Below are positions 28,501 to 40,690 of a stretch of DNA of 64,000 nt, piece after piece. The stretch's first letter is position 1; every line of letters begins with the position of its first letter. A program made the translations under genes and the position numbers. The notes below the pieces were generated by a model. The model did not search any database. It saw nothing but the letters and a program-made list of their open reading frames with translations, and had not been told where the DNA came from. Source of the DNA: Callaeas wilsoni (lineage: Eukaryota > Chordata > Aves > Passeriformes > Callaeidae); contig VWPU01009708.1 of NCBI GenBank assembly GCA_013398955.1, positions 248,001-312,000 of the forward strand, in the 5' to 3' direction.

Positions 28501-31500
28501 TTACGTATTTGGGGCCCTACAGAGAGCCCTGAAACAAGCAACACGGAGCTGGGCCAGGCTCAGAAGGCTGAAAGCAGCAATGTGCTACCAGGGCTGTGCC
28601 CAGCACCCATCTCCTCGTGCAGCACCTGGAGGACTGCAAAGGCTGCTGATGGCACCACCCACCCCAGAGCATCTACCAGAGATTCCAGGGCTGGAACCCA
28701 TCCACAGGGCTTAGATTTACAGTCCTAACAAAGCTTTCAACTTGCCACCTCCATTGCTGCCCGGACTTCAGTGAGCACACTGCTTTATGCCATGGCTCGT
28801 CCACTGTGTAGCCGTAATGTGCCCAGCCAATACTGCTGCCCCCAGCTCCTGTGCACAAGGTTATGTGAAGAAAAGGGATAGCTTATTAAAAAAAAAAAAG
28901 TTCAAATTGATTGACATGTTTTGCTTGGACAGGGAGATGTTTTCTCTGCCTCACACCCTGTATTTCCAGGTACTCACCCACAGTTTTGCAGACAGTTTTT
29001 CCCCCCATAATCCACACTCGCAGCGGTGCCTGAAGTACAACCACACAACACATTGCTCCTCTGGAACAGAACAGCCTAAACCAGTGCCCCTTCAAAGCTT
29101 TGCACGTGCTCTTGGACAGCTCAGGACACCTCACCTGCCAAACAAGACCCCCACTGGAACTGGCTTACATCCCAGACTGAAAAGGATCAGGCCCTTGACA
29201 TTTTCTTCCATTTCAGCATTTCCCTGCCTTCTGTGTACTCAGGTGTTAGCAATTTCTAACTCAGCTGGTGACTGTACTTAAAGCTAAGACAGTGATCCCA
29301 GAAATATCTGAGAAATAGGATAACAGCAGCTTTGCAAGCCAGTTGCAACAATGTAAGTAAATCCTGTGGACCCCATAAAAGATACTATTGTCTCTGAACT
29401 GCAGTAGTCTGAAATCAAAATACACGATGCCCCAAGTGTTTGCAGAGGAAGGAAAGGTCACTTAGCTTACCAGCCAGCATAGATCTCACCACTGATGTCT
29501 GTCCCTCTCATAGGGGAAGCCTAGAACCTGGTGAAAACTCTTGTCCATCATGAGGCAAACACATGTCCTACTCTGTCTCCTCCTCCCACGAAAGAGGCAC
29601 CAAGGGTGCAACCTGACTCATTGAATTTCACTGTGCTTGGAGGTCCAAGAGCAGAGGCAGGTTCTGGGTTTTGGCAGAAACTTCTGCAACCATCACCATT
29701 TACTACAAGGCAACTTGTTCCTCCGTCAGTGAGAAGCACAGAGCCCGCAGGTCCCTCAGAGCCAGGGGAACCTTGCACAGTTAAATGCAGAAGGGAGGTG
29801 CAATTACCTGGATGGGTTCTCTGATCCAGCAGCACAGATTGCTTAATCCCACAGAGATGCTCAACTTATTATTCTACACATCTGATATCAGCCCTTCACA
29901 GAAGCACACCAAGAACGCCATCCAAGTCTGATGGAGGGAGTTTCACAAGCCACCAAGAACACTAAGTTCCCAAAATATGTGGACAGTGTCCAGTAAGAGT
30001 AGACATTGTTTCAGAGGCTGCATACCAGAACTTGCTCAGGAACTGTACTTCAGCTGTGTTACACAAAGCTGCAGAAGAACTCAAGAGCTTCAGCGGTGCC
30101 CGAGCTTTCCAGTTGGTGCCCCATAATGTTCTGGATGGCATTATCGCCACAAAAGCCAGCTCCATTTGGGACATCAGCGGTGTCGAGGTGTCACATTCAG
30201 CGGTGTGATTTAGTGCCACAAGGAGCACCAGGCTGTGCTTATGCCATTGTATTAACGAGACCGTTTGGAACAGAATAACCAGACTAAGTCCAAGATCTAC
30301 TACTATTTACAAATCCCAAAGTCTGAAAAGCACATGGATTCAAAAGAAAAGACCAGGTTGTTGCAGTCACAGCTGATAGCACTGCTTTAGATAATGGTTG
30401 TAATGGGAATAAACCATTGTTAGCTGATTTTCTTTTGGTTCCCATTGTGCAACTCCCTCCCACCACAGAACAAACATTAGCTTATTGTAGATTCCTGAGG
30501 ACATTTCTAAACCATGGGCTCAGCACGGTGGTTCCTTTTGCTCAGGTCTGGGCAAATTCTTACCAGCTCTTGGAGAGCCAAGGCCTGAGTGTGTGTTATT
30601 TCCTCCCCACATACTGGTTTTCTTTCAGGAAGATATCTGGTGTGAGGACAGAGAAAGAGCTGTACAGGCGAGAGAATCGTCTTCTCAACTTATACAGCAC
30701 CTGAGACACAAGCAGGTGAGAACCCAAGTTCATCTTATTTAGTTCCACACTGTAGTGTGCTGCTAACCACACGCTCTGTAGATGCAGATAGACACTTACG
30801 TTATAATAATTTTGCTCTGTGGTAAGTCTTAGCTGTGTCACTGTAAAAAAATACGCATTTCCTGCAAGCTCAGAGTTAAAAAACAGCCTTGAGGATATGT
30901 GACACTAAATCGCCCCTTTACCTGTATCTTCAGTCAGATATAGACATATATAAATTTAAATATATATGTGCACGTATGTATATAATCTCCTACTGCAGAA
31001 TCTCCCTCTGAAATCAAGCAAAACAGCCAGTTTTGAGGACAACAACTTTAAAAAGCAGAGAGAAAGGAACCAGACTCCTCCAGAACATGGAAAAACAGGG
31101 TAGTTGGGTACAAATACTACATCTTCTTCCCATGTGAAGGAGAACAGGTCATGTTTCCAAATCAGTTCTGGCATGGGCTTCTCATACATCCCACATTGAA
31201 CACACTGCCTTTGGAAAGGGACAGCACACTGGGAGCAGGAAGAAGAGAAAGGAAGGATGAGCAGCCATTCCTCTACTGGGAAGTGAGAGGTAAAATGCTT
31301 TATTACATATCCTCCTGGGGCCAACACCTGACAGTGTGGATGCTGAAATGCTGTTAGCAGGGAAATTTTCTCTTCTTGCATTCATTCTGTGAGAACTTTT
31401 CCTTTGCTGTGTAAGCTATGTAAACAATAGATAGGGTTTTTGTAAATAGCATTCATATCTGGTATCTTCTGACCTCGTGTACATTATATTAGGAAAAAAC

Positions 31501-34500
31501 ATTTCTAAGTGGGTGTCTGAAACTTTGACCAATCACCCTAGGAGAAGTGTGAACACTGTTCAATTGCTTTATGGAACTGGAATATATAAATGGTATTGTA
31601 AATTTAATAAATAATTCATTCCTCGCTCTGGACTCCTGCCTCGCTGCATCTCTGAACCCCTGCTTGGAAGCCCACATGACAGCACAGAGGCAACGCTCTG
31701 AGCAGTGCCCTCAAGTTATTCAACGAGGGAAGCACCTCACCCATCAGACTAGTAAGGTCTCTGTTCCTGGAAGAGTGTTCTTCCATCTTCGTCTGTCCTC
31801 CTTTACAACCCTTCCCCTCTTACCCTAGATGTTATCAGGGGACTATTTCAGGTGACAAAACTCATGTGTCATGAAATTCTAGACATTGTAGCGTGACCCA
31901 CGTGGGTTTCAGCCATGGTCACAGAAGGAGCAAAGTCTCTCGCAGGATCTGCACTACCTTTATGCAGGTACCCTATAGCTTAGAAAATGGCAATATTTAG
32001 GTAGGTGGTTGCTCCCCAGATGACTGCTGTAGCCACAGTTGGAGTCATTATTCATTGTAGCTTTTTTACAGATATTTACCTTTTCTCTAGACACTGTAGC
32101 AGTGCAAACAGGAACACGTGACCCTGTTCTTGGAGCAGAGAATGAATGTACAAACTTCTTGCTACCCTGGGAGGTGGTGCATAATGAATGCAGTGATTTG
32201 GTTGGTACCTCACTCTCTGTACCCCTGCTTCTCTGGAGTACTTGAAATTTTAAAAAAGAAAAACAAAAAACCAAAACCAACAAAAAAAAAGTTCATAAGA
32301 AGTTTGAGGATGAAACAAAGAGCAGCAGAGGAGAGACTCTCCAGCTTGTTGTCAAGAGTGCTGGGGTCAAAAATAAAGGTCACAAACCTGAACAGAAGCA
32401 CAGGGGGACAAATGCACTCCAAAGGAGGTCAATATTCAGAAGACCACATTCCAATACTACTGCAGTTGGGGCTTCTGCACACCTACACTAATTTCTACTT
32501 GAATAACTGTTTTTCTTGAAAAGCCTCTTTTGTGCATCTGAAGAATGGAATTATTGGCATGTCCTGTTAGAATGAAACAGAGGTACCATTGTCATGGAGC
32601 TGCTTTAAAAAAAATAATAATTCCTAGACTGAAAGAAAAACAACTGGACTCACAGTTGGATCAAGAGCAACCAAAGCTCTTGGGCTTGCATCCACTATAG
32701 CTGGAGGCGAATTGAAATAAACTTCCCATTCCACAGAGCTCTGGCAGTCTCCTGGGAACTATACTCACCTCCAAAGCTATAAATAAATAAATAAATAAGA
32801 GCAGCAAGCCCAGACCTCCCACACCATCTTATTTGACATAATAGTCCACACTTGGGTGGCCCAATTTATAAACCAGCCTTATTTTTTTATGACAGTAAAA
32901 AACAGTAAATCATACTCATGAAAACTGGATATAGTTCCCAAAAAGATAGGAAAAAGAAGCAGAACATGAGCAAAGTGAAAGCAAGTGAAGTACTCAAGAA
33001 GGAAGGAGCTGAATAAAAGAAGACATTTAAATTTAAACTTGCTTTGGGCAAATGGGGCATACTCCACTGCATTTTGATTCTTTTTGGCACATTCCGCTTC
33101 TAATTTTTGAAACATCAAAGCCTACAATAATATTGGCCAGGACATTTTCCTGCTCCCCACTAGAAAATCTCAATTACTCCAGGTTTGCAAGTGTCAAACA
33201 CCTGGCTTAGTCCGGAAAAGAAAGAACCTGCTGACACACAGGTTCCAGAAGAATGGCTGTTGCTGATGGGAGGTGCCAAAGGCTGCAGGGATCGGCTCCT
33301 CAGGCTTATCCTCGCACTCAGGCTGCGGGTAGTGCTCCCACATCCCATTATCACCATTGTTTGAACAAGGGCTTGCAGTTCTCCCTGGGATAACCTGCAC
33401 CTGCAACAGCACGGCACAGAACCAGAGCATCCCCAAGGAACGTAAGAACAAACATTCACGCCTGAAGAACTCTGCCTGTGGTTCCATGCAATTTTTTTGG
33501 AATCTGTACCACACTCTTGACAAAGCCTAGAACACAGGCAGAGTCCCAAACATTCAGTTCTCTGCTGATGTCTCACGTATAACTGGTGATACGTTTAAAA
33601 ATTAACAAATCACACACTGCTTTAGGATCAAAATTGGTAACATCCTTCTTTTAAGCCTACTTACAAAGCTCACTGGAGCACATTTATCACTGCAGGGCTA
33701 GAGGCTCACCTCCCACTACCTCAGTGCAAAGCTAAAAACTGTAATATCATAGAATAAAACCTAATCTCAGAGCATTGCAGAAGATGGATTAAGTTACTCA
33801 GATAAAACAGGAACAACAGATTTAACGTTCAGACCTTGACTTGCAAATTAAGCTGGATTAATAAGAGCAGCCCTTAGGGTTACAGAGAGCTTATCTCTCA
33901 CATTAACTCCTGTGAGACTAAATGCCATGAGCCTGCCAATTACCCCTTTTCCCCTGTACCCATGGTCTGGAAGCAACCTTGTCTCCTTTTCTTTACAATT
34001 CTTTTCAGCTGCTTAAACTTGTCATCTACTCGAGAGAGAATTCTGGTGGATCTCACTTCCACCTCCCCTTCCATAGGTGCTCTTCCCTGCCTTCCACACC
34101 CACACAATCCTGAGAAGAACCTGCTGTTCCACAGGTGCTGGCCATTCCAAAGGCCTCATTTCAGATTAGGTCTCAGGTGCCTACGAAAAAAGCCTCTCCT
34201 CCACACAAATTCCCAAAAAACCACCTGGTTACAATCACATCAGCTGCAATCAATAAAATGACATCATTCAAAAGCTTACATAAAACATCAGTAATGAAGC
34301 TGCACAGAAAAAAAGAAAAATCATAAAAATCCAACTTCTGGTACTCCACCAGAAAAATAAGTGCTTTCTATTCCAAGACATCACATCATGCCATGTCCTT
34401 AATTTAAAATCATTAATCTTGCTCCTTTTTACAGAACAATGGCTTTACACTTTGAAAAATAGAGAAACTGGGGAAAATATGGACTCTAACCAGTAAGGAT

Positions 34501-35372
34501 TACGCCTAGGATGGGGTTGAGCAGTCTGACACACAACTGCAGCTTGTGGCTCTCTGAAAGCAACTCAGCAGACAGAGAAAGGAAAACTTCAGGAAATGAG
34601 GTTTTCATGGCAAGAGGCTTCACAAGAAATTAGGCAGCTGTGGACTACCAATCCTGAAAATGCCATGTTACACTGTTACCTTTAATTTGATCATATTTAG
34701 GAAAAGACCTGTTCCAACAGCATCCAGTAGTATGGAAGATGTCTACACTAAACTATATTCTTTAAAAAAACCCCCAAACCAAAACCATAAATTAAAAAAA
34801 TCCCAAACAAACCCACAGCCCCTTAATAAATAAGAATTACGAAAAGTCAGACATACAAGATTTGGTTTTCCTTTGTAGCACAGCTAACTCTCCTGCAGTG
34901 TGAAGTTTCCAACTGCATATTTTTTAATTTTTCATTGATTTTCTGAATTTGTCCATATTATGGCATACATAGGATGCTGCTATCAACCAAAATGCTGAAA
35001 AGACACTGATAAGCACAGCATATGTGTTCTGTATAGATAACGGATATATGTTCAGTGTTATATGTAAATAAATTCAGAATATACAGAATATCCTGTTCTC
35101 TATTCCATCAACTATATTCTATTACACACTGAAGCTTAAGATATCCACACTCACCTTTATTTGTTAGCAGTTCTAAGGATTTATGGCTGTTTTGGAAATC
35201 CCACTAGTACGCAGCACATCTGATATTCAATTAAATAACATATAATGTCACTTCACTGGGGGGATGATGAAACCCACCTACCTGAAAACACTCTCCTCAG
35301 TTTAGCTCTTGGCTTCAAAGACACTGATGTGACATGTAACTACATCCAGTCTCCTACTGTGTCCTTTTCAGG
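25556..35372. other. Intergenic, no gene seen
   Basis: Open frames at 28,219-28,728 and 28,787-29,281 are the longest, but they have no recognisable domain, splice context or homologue. A short AAAT microsatellite lies at 32,780. The remainder is unique sequence. Confidence 0.7.
32780..32798. repeat. (AAAT)n microsatellite
   Basis: This is a short perfect AAAT/TAAA run of about 4.5 units in otherwise unique intergenic sequence. Confidence 0.9.
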
Positions 35373-35830
35373 TACTATTCTGTACTAGTTCCTCAAATTT
35401 TGTCTACAGTAAAAGGAGCAGTTGGAGCTTGAAGCTTGCCATAAGGTGAGGCACAAAAAATTCGAGCGAGCTGTGTGAATTCTCTGCAGAGAGATTAGCG
35501 TGCCTCCTTTTAAGAACCTAGACACAAAGAGAACCTCTGGGTCGTGCTTTCAGTGTAATCAATAAGGCAAGTATCACTCGGAGGGAGGGACAGACATTCT
35601 GTACTGTTCTGTACTAGCTCCTCAAATTTTGTCTACAGTAAGAGGAGCAGTTGGAGCTTGACGCTTGCCGTAAGGTGAGGTGCACAAAATTTGAGCGAGC
35701 GGTGTGAATTCTCTGCAGAGAGATTAGCGTGCCTCCTTTTAAGAACCTAGACACAAAGAAAACCTCTGGGTCGTGCTTTCAGTGTAATCAATAAGGCAAG
35801 TATTACTCGGAGGGAGGGACAGACATTTCT
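35373..35830. repeat. Tandem duplication, 2 x 229 bp
   Basis: Unit 1 (35,373-35,601) and unit 2 (35,602-35,830) align without gaps over about 225 bp, with 12 substitutions (about 95% identity). Both contain TCAAATTTTGTCTACAGTAA, GAATTCTCTGCAGAGAGATT and GGGTCGTGCTTTCAGTGTAA. Two adjacent copies only are seen. The unit matches no repeat family I recognise, and no target-site duplication or LTR-type terminus was found. The duplication may have arisen in place. Confidence 0.93.
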
Positions 35831-36289
35831 CACACAGCAGCATGTTGAAGCGTAGCTTCTCTTCTGCAGCCCGGTTGCAAACCTTATTTGACCTTGTGGT
35901 TTGTTGTTATACTACAGGCAGCTGCAATTTCCAGTGCCTCATATTTTATTGCTGTGTTACAACCAGGAGCAGCCCGCTGGTCATTACTACATGTACTCTT
36001 ACTCATGCATGAGAGCCTGCTGTCTCTCATTTACACACACACTCCAGGCTAAGCCTAGTTAATCTATCACTATCTCAGGGATGGAAAATAAAGCCTGAGC
36101 TGAAAAAATCTTACAAAATTTTTCCTTTCACGTAATCATCTCAAAGGCAGCTGCCTGATAAAACAGGCTTAGCACAGTGAATACTTTGTTAATTTAGAAA
36201 TACTAGTACAGCTAACTCAAGCATCAGCCCCAGACATGCTGTACTCTCTGCTGCTAAAACAGGACTTTCCGATAACTTGTGTTTACTGA

Positions 36290-37390
36290 AGGACTTGCTT
36301 AATGCATCAGCCCCTGGATTTCTCATGGAACCTTGCTAATAATAGTGAACAGGTCCAGAAGACTGGAGTCATTTGGGGTCGTTTATCTAACAGTATTAAA
36401 CAGACCGGGAATGCAGCAAAACCAGCAACCATGCCAGAACCCAGAAGTTCATGCAGAGGTAACTAAGAATCCCCTGACTAGTAGGACAAACGAGAGGCAC
36501 AACGAGGCATTAAAAGCGGGGCAAGTTGCCTTTTTAATGTGGTTTGTGGGCACACAAACACACCTAAAAATCAAAAACCAAAACCTAAAGTACAACAAAC
36601 AAAACCTAAAAATCAAAAACCAAAACCTAAAATACAGCAAACAAGGCCTGAGGTACAACGAACAAAACCTGAAAAACAAAAAATTAAACCAAACAAAAAA
36701 CCTAATCCAGTAACAGTTACTCCTATCACAAAAAAACCCCACGAAAACAAAACTAATCACCCAGTAAAAAATAATAATAATACTAAGGAAGGACCCTCAA
36801 AATCAAAAAAACCCCTCAAAACCTAAGGAAGAAAGTCCCTCAAGACAAACAAAAAGAAAGATATCCCTCTTGGGTTGTTTCCTCCTAAATTTATATCCAA
36901 ACCGACACAGCGCATTTCCCCCTTAGTGATGGTGAGGGGGAATTTCTTAAGTGATGAAGAAATCAAAGAGATTTCATTAGGCTCCAGACCTTTACTGTTT
37001 CCTCCTTTAACTCTAAAAGTGTTCTTTTTAAAAATATCTTTGCATCCAAAAGAGACATCCAATATGGTATGGTGTAATACATTAGAAGTATAAGCTGACT
37101 TTACACTGAGAAAAACAGAGCTTGTCTGCATAACAAACACAAAGGGATCTTTATCTTTATCCCAGCCACTTCCCAGTCTGCTTTCATGTCCTTTCCTGGC
37201 TGAAGAAAAGCCCTGGTGCCACTGCAGAAAATCGACTACACAGAATTCACATCTTGCATCAGTGTAAGACCTTGGAAAATTCACTTTTTCAGACCCAGAT
37301 GCACTGACAAAGGAGGTCCATCTTCAGAGACTGCCCTTCCAACTCCCTTTCCCTCTTCAGAGACAATCTTTCCACAGAGCACTCCGATGA
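36290..37390 (+). pseudogene. Unidentified decayed reading frame with 7-codon repeats
   Basis: One plus-strand frame stays unusually open for about 1.1 kb, broken by stops at 36,464, 36,479, 36,482, 36,824, 37,091 and 37,265 and ending at TGA 37,388. It reads WNLANNSEQVQKTGVIWGRL near 36,330. It then passes through a Lys/Pro/Gln-rich repeat block (36,563-36,688) and an Asn/Lys-rich stretch. A segment around FPPKFISKPTQRISPLVMV and LSDEEIKEISLG follows at about 36,878-36,990. I do not recognise the protein. It could be a relic of a mobile element or a degraded gene. Part of the minus strand (36,823-37,284) is also open, which weakens the case. Confidence 0.3.
36563..36688 (+). repeat. Six tandem 21-bp (7-codon) repeats, A/C-rich
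   Basis: Units start at 36,563, 36,584, 36,605, 36,626, 36,647 and 36,668, all exactly 21 bp. In the open frame they read PKNQKPK, PKVQQTK, PKNQKPK, PKIQQTR, PEVQRTK and PEKQKIK. Units 1 and 3 are identical at the DNA level, so a 42-bp higher-order period is visible. The unit length is a multiple of three, and the frame has no stop in the block. A/C-rich low-complexity sequence continues to about 36,830. Confidence 0.9.
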
Positions 37391-40300
37391 TTACACATTA
37401 ATTCTCTCAGGTAGGATTAGGTTAACCTGAATAGTTAAGATAGTTGGTCTCATGTAGACAGCAGATACACTTCATACGTCTGTCTTGGAAAAAGACCTAA
37501 GTTTCTCTAGTCACTTCTTGATAAAACTCATTCGAACAGTAAAGAAAAGTACTCTTTCCTTTGTGGAAGACTTACGATAAAATGGATTTTCTTTCATCAA
37601 AACATTTTAGACAATAGAGGGGGGGCAAGCTGTGTATGCTAATCAATAGAAATAAAAAATTATCAGATGTAGATCATCAGAATAACATCAAAGTATTTGG
37701 TCTCTATTTTTTATATGGATTTCTGAAGTCAATTGTGCATCAAGTCACGCAAATCCCCACATCACACTTCTGTGGCATTTCAACACCTGTTAAGTGCGTG
37801 TGGCTACTTTTTGTACCAATTTTTAAAAGCAGCAGGGAGCCTTTCTGATTGTTGTATTGTAACACTTGTGCTGGAATGAACCGACGCTTGAAAACACATT
37901 TTTAAATTCAGTGTTAATCAGCAGAAGTAAAGTTTCAAGCTGTTATGGATATGAAGAAGGTTGTAAGAAGAATATTCCTTCAACCCTCCCTTCTCCCCAT
38001 TCTTACTTGGTGATGTTAATCTCAGCACCAAATTGTAACAATTTTGGCAAACATGTCGTGCTTAGGTGAGGTGTCCCTGTGATTGACACCAACAGAGAGT
38101 GCGTATGAAATGGTTATTCTCTTCTACCATCCCCCTCCAGATTTGTTCTGAAAAGCCTCCAGATAGGGATAATGTTTAAGCACTGGAAATCTAACGAAGG
38201 TCAGAATAGAAGCAAACTGGCAATGTCAGGGCACCTTTCATGCTTTTTCCCTGTAACCATTTGTTCCTTTCCTGCTCTTTTTCTGTTAAAAAAAAAAAAC
38301 AAAAAAAAAAAAACAAAACAAACAAAAAAACCCAACCAACAAACAAAAAAAAGCCCCAAACCAAAACCAAATCAGCACGGCTTCTTTTGTGGTACAACCA
38401 CAAAATAGCCCCCAGACTGAAGCCAATTGATCTTCAAAGGAGGAAAGAGGAAGAAAGTGCACACGAGAACAGAAGGATATGTTGACTCTTGGATTTATAC
38501 TTTTAAAATATACAATCACTCAAAACACACATCATCTGTCCCACTGACAGCTAAAACTTTGTCCCTTGTTATAAAAGAAACTGATGAAGTGCAGATGGCA
38601 GCTTGTGTATTGAGTTGGCTGCTTCATAAACTGTAATTATGGTGGATATGAAATGGATCACCTCATCCATCTGGAATAAAAATGGGATTATCACTTGGCA
38701 ATTTTTTTTCCTTATAGGACTGCAAAACATCTTGCCCGTCGCTACTCTTTGGCATGACTGGAGTTTAACAATGAAATATAAAAGAATGCAGAGTTCAGAT
38801 TATCTTTTATTTACAGAAGTGATAAATTAACCACTGGAAAGATAAAACCTGCCCAAGAAATAATTTCTCCTCACTGACCTCATGCTTAGGCACTGCTTGG
38901 AATGAAATCAGCTTTGGAAAAAGTTATCCGTAATTGAAAACAAATGGTGACCATGCACAAAAAAGATACACCAATAACTGACTTGTAATTTCAAGAGTTT
39001 CCTAAGCTCCATGAAAGCCTGAACCTTTCCTAAGCATGCAGCCAGAATCTAGTGACATACTCACCAGCACTTGCCAGATTACTGTCATGCGTACAGCACA
39101 CATCAACCAGCGGATTTGTTTGTTAAAAGAAATAAGTAATAGGAAAAACGCACTCCTTTTGGCTGTGCAAACCACGAAACAATAGATCTCACTAGAAGGG
39201 TGACAGTACACCCTACGAAACACGCAAAGGACCATGGAATACACATCCTTATGACTCAAATCACCCCTTACATGAGCTGACCTTTGGCTTTGTGGTACGC
39301 AGGCAATCTGTGACTTTGTTACTCAGCATCTGTGTACTCACATTCAGGAGGCACTTCAGGGACGAACCTGAAATAACTACCCAAGCCATAAAACTCAAAA
39401 CCTAAAGATTATTTGGTGATGCCACTGCTGTTGGGGGCAGGGAGGAAATCCATACGGAGAGTAAGTGCACCTTCCACTTAGACAGAGATGCTGATTAGAA
39501 AACTTGTAGATAAAAACAACTTGCACCACAGATTACAAACAAGACAATCTGATTTCTTCTGCAGCTGCTGATGAGCACCCTACTAAAACCAAAAAACTCT
39601 CAAAACCACATAGAGCATTTGAAAACAACTTATTTTGCACAAATGAGGAAAAAAAAATTGTATCACTGCAAAAAATTCCCCCAGAACATCTCCAGTCCAG
39701 TTTTCAACTGTGACTCACTTACCCCTATCCCATTATTATTTCTAGATTCATAATCTTCCCTTGCCTTTCACACAATGGCAGAACAGGTAAATAAATTCTA
39801 TGATTCTGCTTTGGCAATGTTCTGCACCCCTTCTGGATGACTACTGAGTTGAACAACAACACTGAATTTGGCTCAACAAATTCTTAACCAGCTGTTTGCC
39901 AACTCCCCTCTCAACAAACACACGTTCGCTCGCCATCAAATCAAGAACTGGACCTGCAGGCAGAGAAGAGAGGCTGCGTAAGAAACCTCTCCCTTACCAC
40001 CTTCTTGCAAGTCCTTGCCATAGCAATAGTAAGATTTAAGTCTAGATTGAGGGGTTGCCTTTGTATAACACTTATCTGCCATTAATCTCACATATTTTTA
40101 GCCTTCACTGATGTCTAGAAACTGGAAAGTATGGCCCAACTGCACACAGTGTACTGAGCTCTACCTGAAACTGCAACGAGCCCAAGACTAACCACGAGTA
40201 CACCAGAAACTTGGCAATGACATTACTGGAATCCCTAGAAAGCCACAGAGGGTGGTGAGAAATTGGCCACTTTCCAGGCAACTGCTGACTGATGGAATGA

Positions 40301-40474
40301 GAGCACCAACCAGAGGGTTTGGGATGAGAGAAGGCTCAGGCTCTGCAATTCCTGGGTTAGGTGTGGGGCACAGCTCAGCCACTGCTGTGTCCTTCCTCAT
40401 GGAGCCATGCAGGACAGTTTTTGAGGTGTCAGCTTGAATTTCAGGCTTTAAGCATAAGCAAGAGAGACACTGCA
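37391..40474. other. Intergenic, no gene seen
   Basis: The stretch contains the A-rich tract at 38,287-38,372 and otherwise unique AT-rich DNA, with no supportable gene. Confidence 0.7.
38287..38372. repeat. A-rich low-complexity tract (AAAC/AACC type)
   Basis: Runs of A are interrupted by single or paired C (for example AAAACAAAACAAACAAAAAA, then CCCAAACCAAAACCAAAT). This low-complexity type is common in bird genomes. Open frames through it are compositional only. Confidence 0.9.
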
Positions 40475-40690
40475 CATCACAGAAACATGGGATAGTTAGG
40501 GTTGGAAAAGATCTCTCGGACCCAACTGTTAAGCCAGCAATGCCTTGTTCATCACTAAACCATGTCCCCAAGTGACACACATGTTTTTTGAACACTTCCA
40601 GGGATGGAGACTCACCCACTTCCCTGGGCATGTCAACAGCTCTGTGTTCACTGCATTATCCTGCACCAGTCAGGCAGCAATGCAAACCAG
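40475..40690 (-). mobile_element. CR1 LINE 3' end, reverse orientation, diverged
   Basis: On the plus strand it reads TTAGGGTTGGAAAAGATCTC, then AAACCATGTCCCCAAGTG and CACTTCCAGGGATGGAGACT with CACTTCCCTGGGCA. These are hallmarks of a reverse-complemented CR1 tail. The octamer end is poorly preserved, which implies an old copy. The inner boundary near 40,690 is approximate. Confidence 0.85.

Noticed and set aside
28219..29281. Two consecutive plus-strand open frames of 169 and 164 codons
   Set aside because: No domain, no homologue recognised, no splice signals linking them, and composition typical of intergenic DNA.
33748..33765. ATCATAGAAT motif resembling a reversed CR1 tail
   Set aside because: No adjoining CR1 sequence.
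36823..37284. 153-codon minus-strand open frame opposite the decayed plus-strand frame
   Set aside because: No recognisable protein. The plus frame has the 7-codon repeat and longer total openness, so the minus frame was treated as a shadow, though not with certainty.
39795..39815. Octamer-like TTCTATGATTCT resembling a CR1 tail
   Set aside because: No CR1 body sequence on either side; too short to call.
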